This document shows, in pieces, positions 1 through 12,700 of a stretch of 64,000 nucleotides of DNA (positions are counted from its first letter, which is position 1; every line of letters starts with the position of its first letter). The translations under genes and the position numbers were made by a program. The notes below the pieces were generated by a model that was given only the letters and a program-made list of their open reading frames with translations, ran no database searches and was not told the origin of the DNA. The DNA lies in assembly GCF_048564905.1 (NCBI RefSeq), contig NC_132989.1, positions 9,283,257 to 9,347,256 of the forward strand. The letters run 5' to 3'. The DNA comes from Vicugna pacos (Eukaryota; Chordata; Mammalia; Artiodactyla; Camelidae).

Positions 1-1435
1 TTTCCTAAGAAGGTCTTCCCGTCCTCAATAAAAGTCAAGGAGTAACAATGTGAAAGCCCTGTGACTCATTCTCCTTCCCAAAGATGAACCTGATGTCCAG
101 GAGTTTATCAGCCCTTCTGTGATCATGTTGGGCCATATCAACATGGGGGAACAGAAAGGAAAGAGTCTCGGTCCTTGATCGTTTTGAAGCCATAGGTCGC
201 CTACATCCAGACCTTGTTGTGAGTGGAAAAGCAAACCTTTTGTATGTTTAGGCTTTGGTGAATTGGATCTCGATTACTCACAACTGAATGGATTTCTAAG
301 TGACTCACCTGACTACTTTGGTAGCAAACATAAACAAATTCTTATTGTACTGGTGTGCTTAGCCTTTGCCAGCTCACCCCAGGCACTTGTGAAGGGCGTA
401 ACCCATCCACAGCCCTCACTGCTCAAACTGCAAATGGAATGGTTGTTTTCTGCACCATGGGGTCTCTCTTCTCCTGGGCATGGCTGGTCCTAGGGTAGCC
501 AGCCTCAGGCCTGCCAGTGAACTACAATCTGAGGTCTCCCAAGGAACATGAGAATTGGAGCAACTGGAGCTCTCTTTCAGGAATCTGGGATTTATCATAG
601 ACAGCACGAGTCAGTGAGCTCAGAGAACTGAGCTGAGGGTCACAGAGAGGACATGGGGCTGTGGTGTAGGTCGTGGACTGTGAGCAAGCTGAAATCATGA
701 GGAAAGCTGGTCAAGGGAGCTGTTCAGAGGTAAGCAGAAAGAGATACCTGAGAAAGGAGCAGAACAAGTGATGCTTTGGGGGGTTCTTGATGGGTAAGGA
801 TTCCAGATCACGAGTGCCCTTGTCAGGAGTCACCTGTTCCCTGGGGCACTGTGAGTGACCCTCTCTCCTTGTCCTCAAATAAGCTGTAACTAATATACTA
901 GACAAGAAAAGCTATGTTGTGAGTTTTTTTTTTTTAACATTTTTGCAATCCCTCTTTCTTTGTATATATGTGTAAAAGGTAGTAATTCCTTTACAGGTTT
1001 ATAGTTGGGATTATATGTGATCAACACAGCACTTGGCAGATAGCTGCAGCTTAGTGAATATTCATTTCCCTAACAACTAAGGCTGTGTGGAAGTAGAAAG
1101 GACTGCTTGGAAGAAAGCATGCAAGCAGAGGCTTGGCCACGTGTATCAGGCTTTGGATGGATGAGTAAATTAGGGATCCTTCACTTGCCCCTTTTCCCCT
1201 CAAGATTCATGATTCTTTATGTTTCTGAACTAGCCTTTCCAAGTAAACCAGCCTATTTTCTTTGCCTTGTGCCAATCCTCACAAAGGAAGGGACTGAATG
1301 ATTGGGTTATACCTATCTGCTCAGATGCTGGACTGGATCCACAAAGGAAGGGATGTTGAGCAGGCAATGACAAGATATCCACTACAACAGGTCATTCTTT
1401 CTTTTGTGCTCCTCTACCACCACCTAACTAGCAAC
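1..1435. other. Intergenic, nothing recognised
   Basis: No exon, tRNA or clear repeat was found. An AATAAA at 27-32 could be a polyadenylation signal of an upstream gene (HAVCR1 would be expected on that side by human order), but nothing before it is visible. The short open frames here match no protein I know. Confidence 0.4.
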
Positions 1436-1439
1436 TACT

Positions 1440-1670
1440 TGAATAATAACTAACATTTGTTGGGTGTTCACTATTTGCCTGGTACTCTGCTAATTTCTTT
1501 CCATGGACCATCTCATTTGTTACTCATAGCAATCCAAGATGTAGGAAGTCTTATCTCCATTTCACAGAGGGATAATTGAGCACAGGGAGATTAAGTAACT
1601 TGCTCAGAGCCACACAGATACTATGTGGTCAAGATGGAACCCATGCAGTCTGATTTCCCAGCCCACAGGA
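1440..1670 (-). repeat. MIR SINE
   Basis: It reads as the reverse complement of the MIR consensus: an opening like TAACATTTGTTGGGTG, a middle like TCCATTTCACAGAGGG, then AAGTAACTTGCTCAGAGCC and CACACAG. This is an ancient tRNA-derived SINE common to mammals. Confidence 0.85.
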
Positions 1671-2589
1671 AATCACAGAAAATAAGGAAGCTGATGCAAG
1701 GGTCATAGAGTGAGAGGAAGCTGGCTGAGTAGACCTCCCTGATTGACAATAAGAAGGTTGGCAATACTCTAAGAGAATCCATGAAATTGCTCCCTTCTCA
1801 GGTTAAAGTCATTTCCTGACCTCAAGAGAATACACAGTCAGCGACTGTACAAGCAGGAGAAGACTTAAGAGATCTTACAACTAGTGAATTCTGAACACCA
1901 TTTTAATGAAAAGACTCCCAATTGTGCAATTCTTTTTTTTATAGGTTTTGCTCTCAAGTTCAATGATCATCCACCAAAGAAGGATTCTCTTTGCCATCAG
2001 GACAGTGCCCATACTCCATCATGCGGCTTTTCAGGCCCTTCGTGATCTGAGCTCATCTGTGGTCCAGTCTCCTCCCTTGGTACTTCCACTTCTTCCCTCC
2101 TCCTTGTGGTCCAGCCATAGTGAAATGGACACATACACATGCCAATCGTAGTCCTTGGGCCACTCTGTGGTCTCATTGTTGGTCTACACATAGCCCTATG
2201 TGATTTTATGCTAATTTTTTCCCTTAATTTTTTGTTGTTGTTGAGAACATTTAAATTTCACAGTTACTTCTAAATACTATAATACATACCTGAAGAGCTG
2301 AAATTCTTCAGTTAGTCCCAAGTGCCTTGAAGTTATCACCACTGAACTTTTATATGCTCCTCACTCTGCCTGAAATTCTTTCTAACCCACCCCAGTCATC
2401 TCCAATGTGCTTTAGGTCTAGACTTTAACGGTGTCCTTGACTCTCTCCTTCCATCTTTGAAACTGGGCTAGGAGTCTTTTCCCAACAATTCCATGGTGTT
2501 CTGTCCTTTCCTTGTCACATCTTATCACAATGTGCTATATTGTCTGTTAACCTGCCACTCTGTAGAGGTCCTTCTAGGTTTAGACTTGG

Positions 2590-2960
2590 GGGTCTTCTGA
2601 TCCCAAATGACAGGAAGCTCAACACAAATTGGCTTAAGCCCCCAGTGGGATTTATTGGCACACTGATGTGCCTTATTTCAGAGGCTCAAACCTTGTCGAG
2701 GTCTAGGTTTTGTCTCTTTCTCCACTTGCCTTCTGCCTTCTGGGTTCTCTGACCAAGCAGACTGCCCCCATTGGTGGCACGATGACTAACAGTGGCTTCA
2801 AGCTCATGTCCTCACAGCCCAAAGAACAGTGGAAGACAGAAAGGGTCCCTGTTGCTCAAAAGTTCCAGTAAATGTGATAAGACTGTGTGTATCCTTGGCT
2901 TTGTTTGGGTCACTTGTCCATCCTTGAGCCAATCACCCTGACCACAAATGAAATCAGTGC
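2590..2960 (-). repeat. LTR-like fossil, probably MaLR/ERVL type
   Basis: It carries the family phrase ACAAATTGGCTTAAGC followed by GGGATTTATTGG, seen reversed at 51490 and again near 62380. The layout resembles the 3' end of MLT1-type LTRs. Old (ordinary mammalian age) and decayed. The family name is tentative. Confidence 0.45.
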
Positions 2961-3284
2961 CGACTGAACTGTGTTGACTGAGAAAGAGGGAGCACCTGGT
3001 CTCCAGAGGCAAATTCCATACACAGAAAAAGAAGTTGGCAGAGACATGAAACGCTTAGAACTCATATGGACCCTCTCTCAAAAATAATATGCTTTAACAT
3101 AGTAATACAAATGAAGCATCCAATATTAGTATGTTTGTGAATTCTCCAAAGCCTGTCCACTTATCCTATCTTGGAAAGAGAAGAAAACAAAGCTTATTCT
3201 ATTTTCCAGTGCACGACTCCTTCCAGATTCCAAATTACTATTAACATTTTCATTTCTAAGATAAAAATATATGCACTTCTTAAA

Positions 3285-4180
3285 AAACAAACTTTTAGAA
3301 CAGCTTCGGATTGACAGAGAAAATTGTGAAGAGAGCACAGAGAGCTCCCATACACCCCACGTCTGGTTTCCCCTACTGTTACCATCTTACCTTTGCCTGG
3401 TATATTTGTTACAATTCGTGGATGAACATTGACAACCATCACTGACCAATGTCCAGAGGTATTTTGTAGAATGCCCTTCAGCTAGTCTGTGTCTGATGTT
3501 TTTTTCATACCTTGACCTGGGTTATGGGTTCTTGGGAGGAAAACCCGCAGAGGTCAAGGGCCATTTACATCACATCTTATCCGTACAGATAAGGCCGTAC
3601 TGTCAACATGCCTTATCTCTGATGTTGATGTTGACCTCCTGCCTGCAGCAGGGTTTGCCAAGTTCCTCCGCTGGGAAGGTAGTCTTTTTTTCTCCCTCTC
3701 CACACTGTATTTTGTTGGGGAAAAGTTCACTGTGTCCAGGTCACAATTAAGGAGTGGGAGTTACGCTTCACGTCCTCGAGGAGGGAGTATCTGCATGAGT
3801 TATTTGCAATTCTTCCAGGGAGAAGATGTGTCCCTTCTCCCCCACTTTATTGATTCAATCACTTGTTTATATCCATCTGGGTTCATTGGTATTTATTATA
3901 TACTTTGGGTTATAATCCAGTTCTATTTTTAAAATTTTGTTCCAGCTTTGGTCCTTGGGAGCTCTTTTAGCTTCTCCTTGGCCCTTTAACAATCCTACTG
4001 TTAAACTGTAGATTTTTGTTTTAATTTGTTTAGCCCTTCCATACTTTCCAGTGCTGTAAGATGCTAGACTCACCTTAAACATTTCCTGCCTCTCTCCTAG
4101 AATCGGCCACTTTTCCAAGGAGCTCTAGTTCCTTCTACTGGAGAATGGTATTAGAAACTAAGAGCTGGGTGCTAGGTGTG
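3285..4180 (-). repeat. Old L1 (L1M group), 3' part
   Basis: Phrases such as CAGAGAGCTCCCATACACCC, GGTTTCCCCTACTGTTACC and TTGGGTTATAATCCAG are typical of the L1M 3' region read from the opposite strand. A second piece of the same family is at 27200-27360. Not coding. Confidence 0.65.
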
Positions 4181-4549
4181 CTCAGTGTGTACATTTGACA
4201 AATTCATGTAGTCTAAATAACATATAAATAAATTACTGTAAATTACTTAGAGTAATTTAGTTATTTTAAAAGGCTTATTACTAGACTATAGCAAATTCCT
4301 TTCCTATTCCTTCTGATAAAATTTAAACTCTTCAAGTTTTTTTCTTCTGTTTCTTACCTCCATATTACTAATAATGTGCTTGGGCTGGTAGTGTTTGATC
4401 AATCTAGACATTATCTGTTGACCTCCTGTAAGGGTAAATAACAGTTTGACATTCTTGCATCCACCCACCCCAACTTTCTCTCCGCCTATCTTTCCAATGT
4501 AGTCATATAACCATTTTATGTTAAACCAGTAGCCAGAGTTTTTATAATT

Positions 4550-5420
4550 CTGACCTTACAACTATCTTTCACATTGAATAAATGTACTATAATTACATAT
4601 TCTTTCTTTTACGACATTTTATTGTTCCTGGTTGTAGTAATTGCCTCGTTTTTTCCGTTTTCTTAATTTCCTAATTATCCATCCAAATTCATTTCAAATG
4701 TTCTATCTGTCAAAGATTTACAAAATCTATTTTCAAAATACCTAGCAGTCTGAAAGACCTCTAGTCGTCTGATTTCGTAGATGGGTTCCATTTTCTAGAA
4801 AAACATCCTTAAATTTACTTTTCAAACCGTCCACAAAATTTTGGGTTAAGTATAATGTTTTTAATTTCTAAGAGCTCTTTTTCTCTTATTTTTCCTTTTT
4901 ATAGCTTCTCTGTTCTTTCTCTTTTTTTCTTGAAAGATATTAGTGTGTGTGTTTTTTAGTTTTCTTCTGCTCTCTCTGTTGCTTTTGTATTTTTTCAGAC
5001 TGAAGAACTTGCCCACAATGTCTGAAGGTTCTTGGTTGTCTGTTCATATCATACAGTGACACCCTAAAAACTAATTGATAGTGCAAGCATGTGTGACTGA
5101 GATTCGTGCACGGGTGCCTTTATTAAAGAGGGACTGGGTGATACTGTCAGAGGACACCCAAATATCAGTACCTTTGAGGGTTTTATTTGGGGCATTTACT
5201 GTATCCAGAGATTAAGTCCCCCAGTTTCCTGGGAATAGGGTGGGAAAAGGACAGTTCTGGGGGCATTCAGTGGAAAGACTGTCTCTGAGTCCCTCTCTTT
5301 TCATTCCTTCCTCCTTGTTTTCTGGCTTCTCTGAGTCCATAGCCTCACCCAGTATTTGTATTTTCACCAATATCTTCAGGGTGAGCAATTTGAAGTTTTA
5401 AGCCTTGTTTGGCTGGTTAC
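4550..5420 (-). repeat. AT-rich old L1-like sequence
   Basis: A T-rich stretch with TAAGAGCTCTTTTTCTCTTA and other phrases resembling L1M 3' UTR. Strongly decayed; borders and family are uncertain. Confidence 0.4.
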
Positions 5421-5559
5421 AATCAAATAACTTTTTTTTTTTAATCTTGAACATTCATGCATTCTTAAATTCCTTCTCTGGGACTAGATAGGAGCTGGCC
5501 GCTGGTATGCTTGGTCTCATGGTGCGTTACCCTCCGGGTCACAGATCCAAGAAGGGTGT

Positions 5560-5780
5560 AGTGATTAAGAGCAGGGACTTTGGGATCAGAAAGTCCTGGG
5601 TTTGAGCTCTGTGCAACATTTTTGCTGTGAACATCATTGACTTAACTCCTTTAAGCTGCAGTTTCCTCATCTGTTAAATGGGGAAAATAATACTATCTTT
5701 TTCTTGGGGTTGTGACCGCTAAATCATACATCTAGATCATGTGGCAGAGTGCCTGGCATGTGAGTAAGCATTCAAGAACT
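5560..5780 (+). repeat. MIR SINE
   Basis: GTGATTAAGAGCAGGGACTT opens it, then GCAGTTTCCTCATCTGTTAA and GAGTGCCTGGCATGTGAGTA, in consensus order. It is one of the best preserved MIR copies here. Confidence 0.9.
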
Positions 5781-6299
5781 AACGAGGATGAGATGAACCT
5801 GTTTTAGAAAATACACCTGGTTGGTGAGCATTGATTTGATTCCTCCTCTAACAGGTTTTGTGGTGCTGGATGTATGGCTGAGTCCAGAAGGGTCACAAAT
5901 CTCATCTGGTTCAAGCCTGAAACCCAGTTCATGAATTGTCTTTTGTGCTTTTTCCCCATCCAGTGGCTTCACTCCCAAGTGGCAGAATGGCCCAGACCTT
6001 GGGTTTGTTTGTTACCTCAGCCTGTCTTGTAACTATCACCATAGGCTTCCTCTGCTGACCCTCTCTTTCCTGGCCCCATAAACTCCATGGTTTTGGCTTA
6101 TGTGATGGCTGATGGCAGTCCTGCTTTTCTGTCTCCATTATCAGGGCAAGGGGGCCAAGAGTCTGGGTGAGAGAGAGCCCAGAATGGGAGCAGAGTCAAA
6201 TTCCTGTCTCACTCTCCTTTGGCTCTGATGCGGAGTCCAGGTGTGAACCACTACCAGCAGGGAGAGTTAATTGCCTTTTATCGTCAGCTGCGCAGTAGG

Positions 6300-6671
6300 C
6301 AGGAGGCCTGTGGCCGATGCATCTCTGACGCACACGTGCACACACATGCACATGCAGAGATGCGCACGTGCCTGTAGGACCCCCACACCCCTCACACACC
6401 CCGCCACACACCCGAGCCGACAAGGAGGACACGTACACCCACGCCGCCGCTCCACCCGTGTGCACACACGTGCTCACGGCCAGGAGAGAGAGCACAGCAC
6501 ATTTTATCACACATCCCAGAATGAGCGAGGCCCTTCAGGAGGGGGAAAGGGAAGATTATGAGGCAAAAAGAGAAATGAAACCCCAAGGTCCCGCCCTGTC
6601 AGCATTAACTGGAGTATAAGACATGGAATTGGGACAGACCGACAGCTTTCTGGAGCCTGCCAACAGTCACA
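6300..6671 (+). promoter_or_regulatory. Probable TIMD4 promoter and 5' UTR
   Basis: Three things are visible just upstream of the ATG. A TATAAG lies at 6615-6620, 52-57 bases before the ATG, a possible TATA-like box for a short 5' UTR. AAATGAAA at 6573-6580 fits the IRF core AANNGAAA, inside a purine-rich stretch (6538-6585) that could also hold ETS/PU.1 sites. Farther up (about 6328-6480) is a C-rich, CA/CG-alternating stretch with several ACGTG cores. Short motifs are common by chance, so the promoter call rests mainly on position. Confidence 0.5.
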
Positions 6672-6729
6672 ATGTCCCAAGGGCCTCTGATTCTCTGGCT
6701 GGTGATGGAGCTCGGGCGGCTTTATCTGA
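6672..6729 (+). CDS. TIMD4: TIMD4 exon 1: signal peptide
   Basis: Encodes [19 protein letters not shown] plus the first base of codon 20, followed by the donor GTAAGT at 6730. Human TIM-4 begins MSKEPLILWLMIEFWWLYL, so this start is conserved. The peptide is a classical hydrophobic leader that sends the protein into the secretory pathway; cleavage probably falls near residues 20-24, just inside exon 2. The ATG context is CACAATGT, with A at -3. Phase 1 exit matches the phase 1 entry of the Ig exon. Confidence 0.94.
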
Positions 6730-9700
6730 GTAAGTGTCCACAGGCCATCCACGCTGGGGTCGCTGGGATGGATTGACATGGCTGATCTGGGTCTCGGCGA
6801 GGCAGGAGCCCGCTTCATGCCTGCCTCCACTGAGGTCTCTTCTTTGGAGAGTTTCTCCCTTCCTTTGTTACACGGGGTTTATTCTGAGACCGGTTTGGGG
6901 ATTTTAGGGTGGGAGTATTTATGTTCGTACCAGAAATGGCAATTTAAATAGAGACACAAAAATAAAGGGTCAGATAAAATGGGGAAACTTCCTTTGCAGG
7001 TATCATTGGCACAGTCAGAGCCAGGGGAATTTGTTCTGGTAAAAGCCCTTATTATAATTCTTATTTTTCTCTTTATCTTTAGGAGTTTTTGTTTGCTTCT
7101 TGCTTTGTTTTATTTTGCTGGGAGTCAGGCGTCAAGGTGAGGTTTATCTTTTCCACACGTTGTTCTCAGGTTTGGGATGATGCAAATGTCCACTTGGCGT
7201 GGACCCTTGTAAACCTTCACATCCTGCTGCTGTAGGGCGGAAGGCTCTGGGCTGAGCTGGAGTCATGTCTCAGTCCCTAACCATTGACACTGGGGACAAT
7301 GGCCCTTCCATGCATGAAATGAGGGACCTGGTTAAGACCAGTTTTAACTATCCATGATTTTAGGATTAGACAATGTCTAATGTCCCTTGTAGTTTTAAAA
7401 GTTCATCGTTACCTGCACATGAATCTTTCAAATGTGCTCCAGGAGAAAACACCAACATTCCACGAGAAACAATCCTCTGTCATAGTGTTCTTTCGGCCTT
7501 TCTTTCCTCTGTAACTCCGTGCACCCTCAGGTCTCCACCTAAGTCAGGCTTTTCCTGACCACCCGTAGCTTCCTAACTGGTTTAAGTGGTTCTGCTACAA
7601 GTTCCAGTCCGCCCTGGAGCCCCCTGTTAGGGAACTTGTCACCCTGCAGTAATTGCTCACTTAGCTTCCTCTCTCCCCAGACCCTCTTTCAGAGTTAAGG
7701 GGATGAAAGCGTTTCTTGTCATTTTCCTTATCATTGTTTTTGATTGGTCTTTATCTTGTCCGGGGAGCTGTCGGAGTGGAGGGTTTGGTGATGCTGAAAG
7801 TTGCTATGTCCACATTTCCAGCTGCCAGCTGGACACTGACTGAGTGGGCTTCAACTATACTTGAAGAAGGGAGCATCTGGTGAATGATCTCTGTTTGTTT
7901 TTTTTTTTTTTTTGGTGCCTTTTTAAAAACAACCGTTTTAGAAGACACTGACTGCTCAGACATACCGAGGATCAGAGCAAGATGTGCTCTTAAAAGATGC
8001 CAAGTCAAACCCTTCATTCCGTAGATGGTGAAACTGAGAACCCAGACTGGGGAAGTGCCTTGCTTAAGGTCACCAGCTAGAGAAGGAACCAGGCTGGCAC
8101 TGGAATCTGGGTTTTCGCTACTATCCTGGGTGATTCCTGAAAGAGGGAAATTGGTTTAATACCAATGATCCTTTGCTCCAAGGATACTTTTACAGCTGGA
8201 AGGAACAGTTTCTTATCCTAATTATAAATTCTGAAGTGCTTGGTTACTCTCACTAATCGTTTAGTAATTTCATGTGGCGTCGAACACTTCATCTCGTCGG
8301 AACTTGAGAAGGATTTCTGAGGTGAGGATCATCTGGCCCCGCTGTTTTGTGTTGGTAATAAGGTTAGGATTGTTGTGGCTGTCTTCCAAAGAAAGCAAAA
8401 CCAGTAACTGGCAGAGTGAGGTTTTCCTTGTAAGTCTAATGGGTGTTTTCCTGCCACACCTGCTTCCTTTTTTTTTTAAACATTTATTTTTAATCTAATG
8501 AGTAATACAGAAACCCCCTCGGTGGAAAAATTAAAATGCTGTAAAGCTAAAATCCCTCTGATTACGACCCCCAACCCCAGGCCCTCGCCTCTGATCGCGG
8601 ACGTGCTGACACAGAGTTGGCTGTGTAGTCCCACCAGAAACTTTTCTAGACATTTACCTGCCCACATCTGTGCCCACAAAAACCTGCAAACTGGTTTATT
8701 TATTTTATAAAAGGGTTTGTTCTTTATGTGTCTGTTTGAAATTTCCCCTTTTCATGCATTCATAAGGCTTGGCGTTTTCACGCCGACGGATACAACTCTG
8801 ATTCTATTAATTTTCTAGATGTGGTTCCATGGAACGACTGTGCCGCAGGTTGGCCACGCCCCCACACACGTTGTTCATTTCATTGGCGTACCTATGACGC
8901 TACGGTCACATCGGCAGATGGGTCTCCTTGTGCACGTGTGCTTTTCTAGAGTAGAGAACAAAACAGGAAATCGCCCAGGCTCAGCTAGGTCACATGCATA
9001 TTTAGCGTTGACAGAAACTGCCACGTTGCCCCGGAATATGGCTATTTGCATTCACACCCCACTTCACTCCAGGTAGGCTAAGCCATCTCCTAGATCCCTG
9101 TCTGGCCAACACTTGATATTATCAGTGTTTTAAATTTTTACCAGTCTAATAGGTAAAATTTACTGGCCATTCATATTTCCTTACCTTTGAATTGCCTGTT
9201 TTATCCTTTGCCAGTTTTTCTATCGAGTCTTTCTTTGTGAGTAGTCTGATGCCCCCTTCTACATTGTGGTACTTGGGAAAATAAGATGTTGAATCTCCGT
9301 GTAGAAATAATTCTGTCCCATATTTTTTATTAATTTACCAAATGTTCATAGGAACAAGCTCATATTTTAGAAGGTATTGGTTTCAAGTGCACGTGTTCTG
9401 CATAGCTAACACAGCTGAGGGTGATGACAAATTTTTTCCTGGCTTCTTGCGGGGCAGAATGGGCTTCCACAGCGTTTGTAGTCTGTGAAACATCTCCACT
9501 GTGGCAAAGGAAGGAGATGATGAGTTCAGGGAAGGCTCCAGGCTGGTCTGAATTTGGACTGACCTTTGATCATGTGAGCCCACTCTGAAAAACCCAGCAA
9601 GTATCTCGTTTTGCTTCCTCCCTGGGCAACTCTTAGGGCTCTGCTCACCTTCTCCCAGAGAGGAATAGCTGGAAGTTTGTGACACCTGGGTCAGGGAGAA

Positions 9701-12700
9701 ACAGGGTGCCGCTGGCCACGTCTCATACAACATAGCCAACGGGGTTCGCAGCGCTAGTGGGTGGAAAGCCTTACAGGAGGATACCTTGAAGATCACAGTG
9801 AGCAGAGATCTAGGTACCCAAGAAGGAGCAGGATGTCCTCCTTATGATCTGGAGCTACATTTGCCTGGCTCTGCCTTCAACAGCATGATTTGGTTTAGAA
9901 CAATCACTGATGCTCAGTTAAACCAAGGGGCTTCCCATTTGCAGCAGTGAAAATTTTCACAGATCCTCAGAGACGGAGATAGTCTTAGAAGAGGCTGTCC
10001 GGTGGTCCTCAAACACTGAGTGAGTGGTCAGTGACAGCAGAATGACCTGGAGAACCTGGTGATGTACACTTCCACGGGTCTCAACCTCAGAGATTCTGAC
10101 TCAGGGTTGGGCAATAAAATAGGTAATTTTAGCAAGCTCCCCCAGGTCATGCTGAGGAGCAGGTGAAGTTGGGAAACACAGATACTTCATTCTGGAGACG
10201 GTGATATGTTTTATTTCACAGAGCTAACATAGTTAAACCTAATCCTCCAGCATTTTAAAGTCACAGCTGCCATTCTAAATAACTCCTGTGATTCTCCTCC
10301 AGTTCTAACATTAAAAAAAAATCCACAAACTCTGCCTAAGTTCATATTCTCTAACAACAAATGGTCCAGAGCAATCAATTTCTATATCCAGCAGTACAAG
10401 GGGAGTTGGACAGCGGAACAGAGTTGAACAGGCTGTCTTCCTGCCATGGCCTGCATGTGGAAGACAGAAGGAGACCCATTTGAAGCATCCAAGTCCGTAG
10501 GACATGTCACTGCCTATTGAGATACACTGGGTAGAGTGCTGGTTTGGGGACCTTGTTATATGAGTTAGTGGAACTGGGTTAAAGAGTCAGGATTTTTCAC
10601 TGGAGAATTTACTGGTTTATTGAATGGTACTCAAGATCAGAATTTTTAAATCGGCAAAAGGTCGTGCTGTGGAGATGAGTTCAGAAACTCAGGTGGTCAA
10701 CTCTTTCCACTTGAGGGATGGAAGGGTGTGGGGTTAGGAGCTCAGCAGCAGCGAAGGGCATGCCAGAATTTGGGCCAAAGAAACGTACACACCACGACTC
10801 TTCATCTTCCCAGAAGCATCAATCTGCACAATCCCTGTGGAGCATATTTGAGAGGTCTGAGCACCTCACCACCTAGTTTTCTCATCTTTCCTCACAGCTC
10901 CAGCAGCATCAGAGATTGTCGTGACAGCGTTTTTGGGTCAGTCAGTGACTTTGCCCTGCATATACTCCTCCTGGTCTCATCACAGCAACAGCATGTGCTG
11001 GGGCAAAGGCCAGTGCCCCAAATCCAGATGCACCGAGGAGTTTCTCTACACCGACGGGTCGCGTGTGCTCTGGAAGAAGTCAGCAAAATATGCACTTCAA
11101 GGGAGTATCGGGAGAGGGGACATCTCCTTGACCATCGTCAACACCAACGAAGGCGACAGTGGTGTGTACTGCTGCCGCGTAGAGGTGCCTGGCTGGTTCA
11201 ACGATGTAAAGAAGAACATTCGGCTGCAGCTGCGGAAAGGTGAGCACCAGGGGCGCGTGTCTGCGGAAGGAGAGGTTCTGCGGTGGATGGATGGGTGACA
11301 GACGGAGTCAGTGGGTGGTGTTGGAGAGGCTGGAGCTGCTCCAGTAATGAGCGGGCAGATTAAATCCGAGACGTGTTTACCAGTAGAGGCGCCACAGTCT
11401 GGAGCAAGCACCCCTGGGAGCCCAGGAGGCCACAGAAGTGAGTGAGGAGAGGGTGAGAGGTGGGGGAAGAGAACTAGTGAATTGCAGGTTCCATCTGAAG
11501 CAGCTGCTGCTTGTCAAGGGGGCCACAGAAATTTGGGCCCAGGGTTTGCAGGTCTCCCCATTTTTATGTGAACTATATTGATTTTGGCATCTTGGCAAAG
11601 ATTTCAAAATTTTCAAACACACTGGGTGAACGAAATAAAATGTGTCCATGGGCCAGCTTCAGCCCATTAAATGAATAGTTTGCAACTTCTGGCAGAGGGA
11701 AAAGGTGAGGGGGATTTGGAGACGGTTACAGCAGGTTTGAAGTGTTCTCCCTGTGACTGTCAGTTGCTTTTGATGAAATTTGAAATATGGTGGTACTCCT
11801 ACAGACTTGAGCTGCTTGGGGCGCAGCCTATGGTTGAGGTGTGCTAACAACGATCGCGATTCCTGCTTGTCTGGGATGAGGCGTCTCCATGTCGGCTCCG
11901 TGTTAACCTGCACCAGGGATGAGGGTTCCCGGGCTCTGTTCCTAACGGGACCGGCATCTTGGAAGGCAGGGTCTGGCTATCCAGACGCTTACCAAGCATC
12001 TCGGGTGGCTCTAATTCTCTAAAATTGGAGAACAACTGATGTGGATGCTTCCCATTAGAGAATTTTCATAAGCATTGGTGTATGAGTCTCTCAGAGCCAC
12101 TTTGTAAGATAGAAGGTGTTATTTGGATTTGTTGAAGTCAAATGATGCCAATCCAAGTCTTCACTTTTCAAGCCTGATATAACCAGCTATTTTATAAAAT
12201 ACTGGTTGACCTCAATACTCTGTGAGGTCACGTCTAAGTTCACTGGAAACTAATGGTGCCTTTCTGATCCATTAAAGTTAATGGAAAGTTGGCAATTTCA
12301 GAGAGGGTTGTATCTGTAGAATAACTACGGCGAATGAACCCAAATTCAAATGTTGACGGGGTGAGTGGTGACGTGAACCAATCTTTAATATCCGAAAGAG
12401 GCTATACTTTCACCCTATGTTGCCTTCTTTGGGCTTGTTTTTTTTTTTGTTTTTTTAGATTTTAATTTAATTTTATTGTAGATATAATTTTATTTATTTT
12501 AACTAGCATGAGTTCTGCCTGAATCACAAATTTTCAAGTGTGCAATATACTGTTGTTAACTAGGGGTACAATGAGTGCAGCCAATCTCTAGCGCTCACTC
12601 ACCTTGCATGATTGGAATGTTACGTTTGGGGTCCCTTTTGATGCGATCGTCCATTTACTCACTCATGCAATGTTTCTGCACCTGCTACATGCGGACACTG

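Noticed and set aside
1-60. 3' end of HAVCR1
   Set aside because: Only an AATAAA at 27-32 hints at it; no coding or UTR sequence that I recognise, so not called.
6196-6561. Overlapping 100-codon frames before TIMD4
   Set aside because: They arise from CA/GT-rich alternating sequence on both strands; products are His/Thr/Cys repeats without sense.
10728-11243. 171-codon plus-strand frame overlapping the Ig exon
   Set aside because: It is in another frame from the TIM-4 IgV reading and has no domain; a shadow of exon 2.
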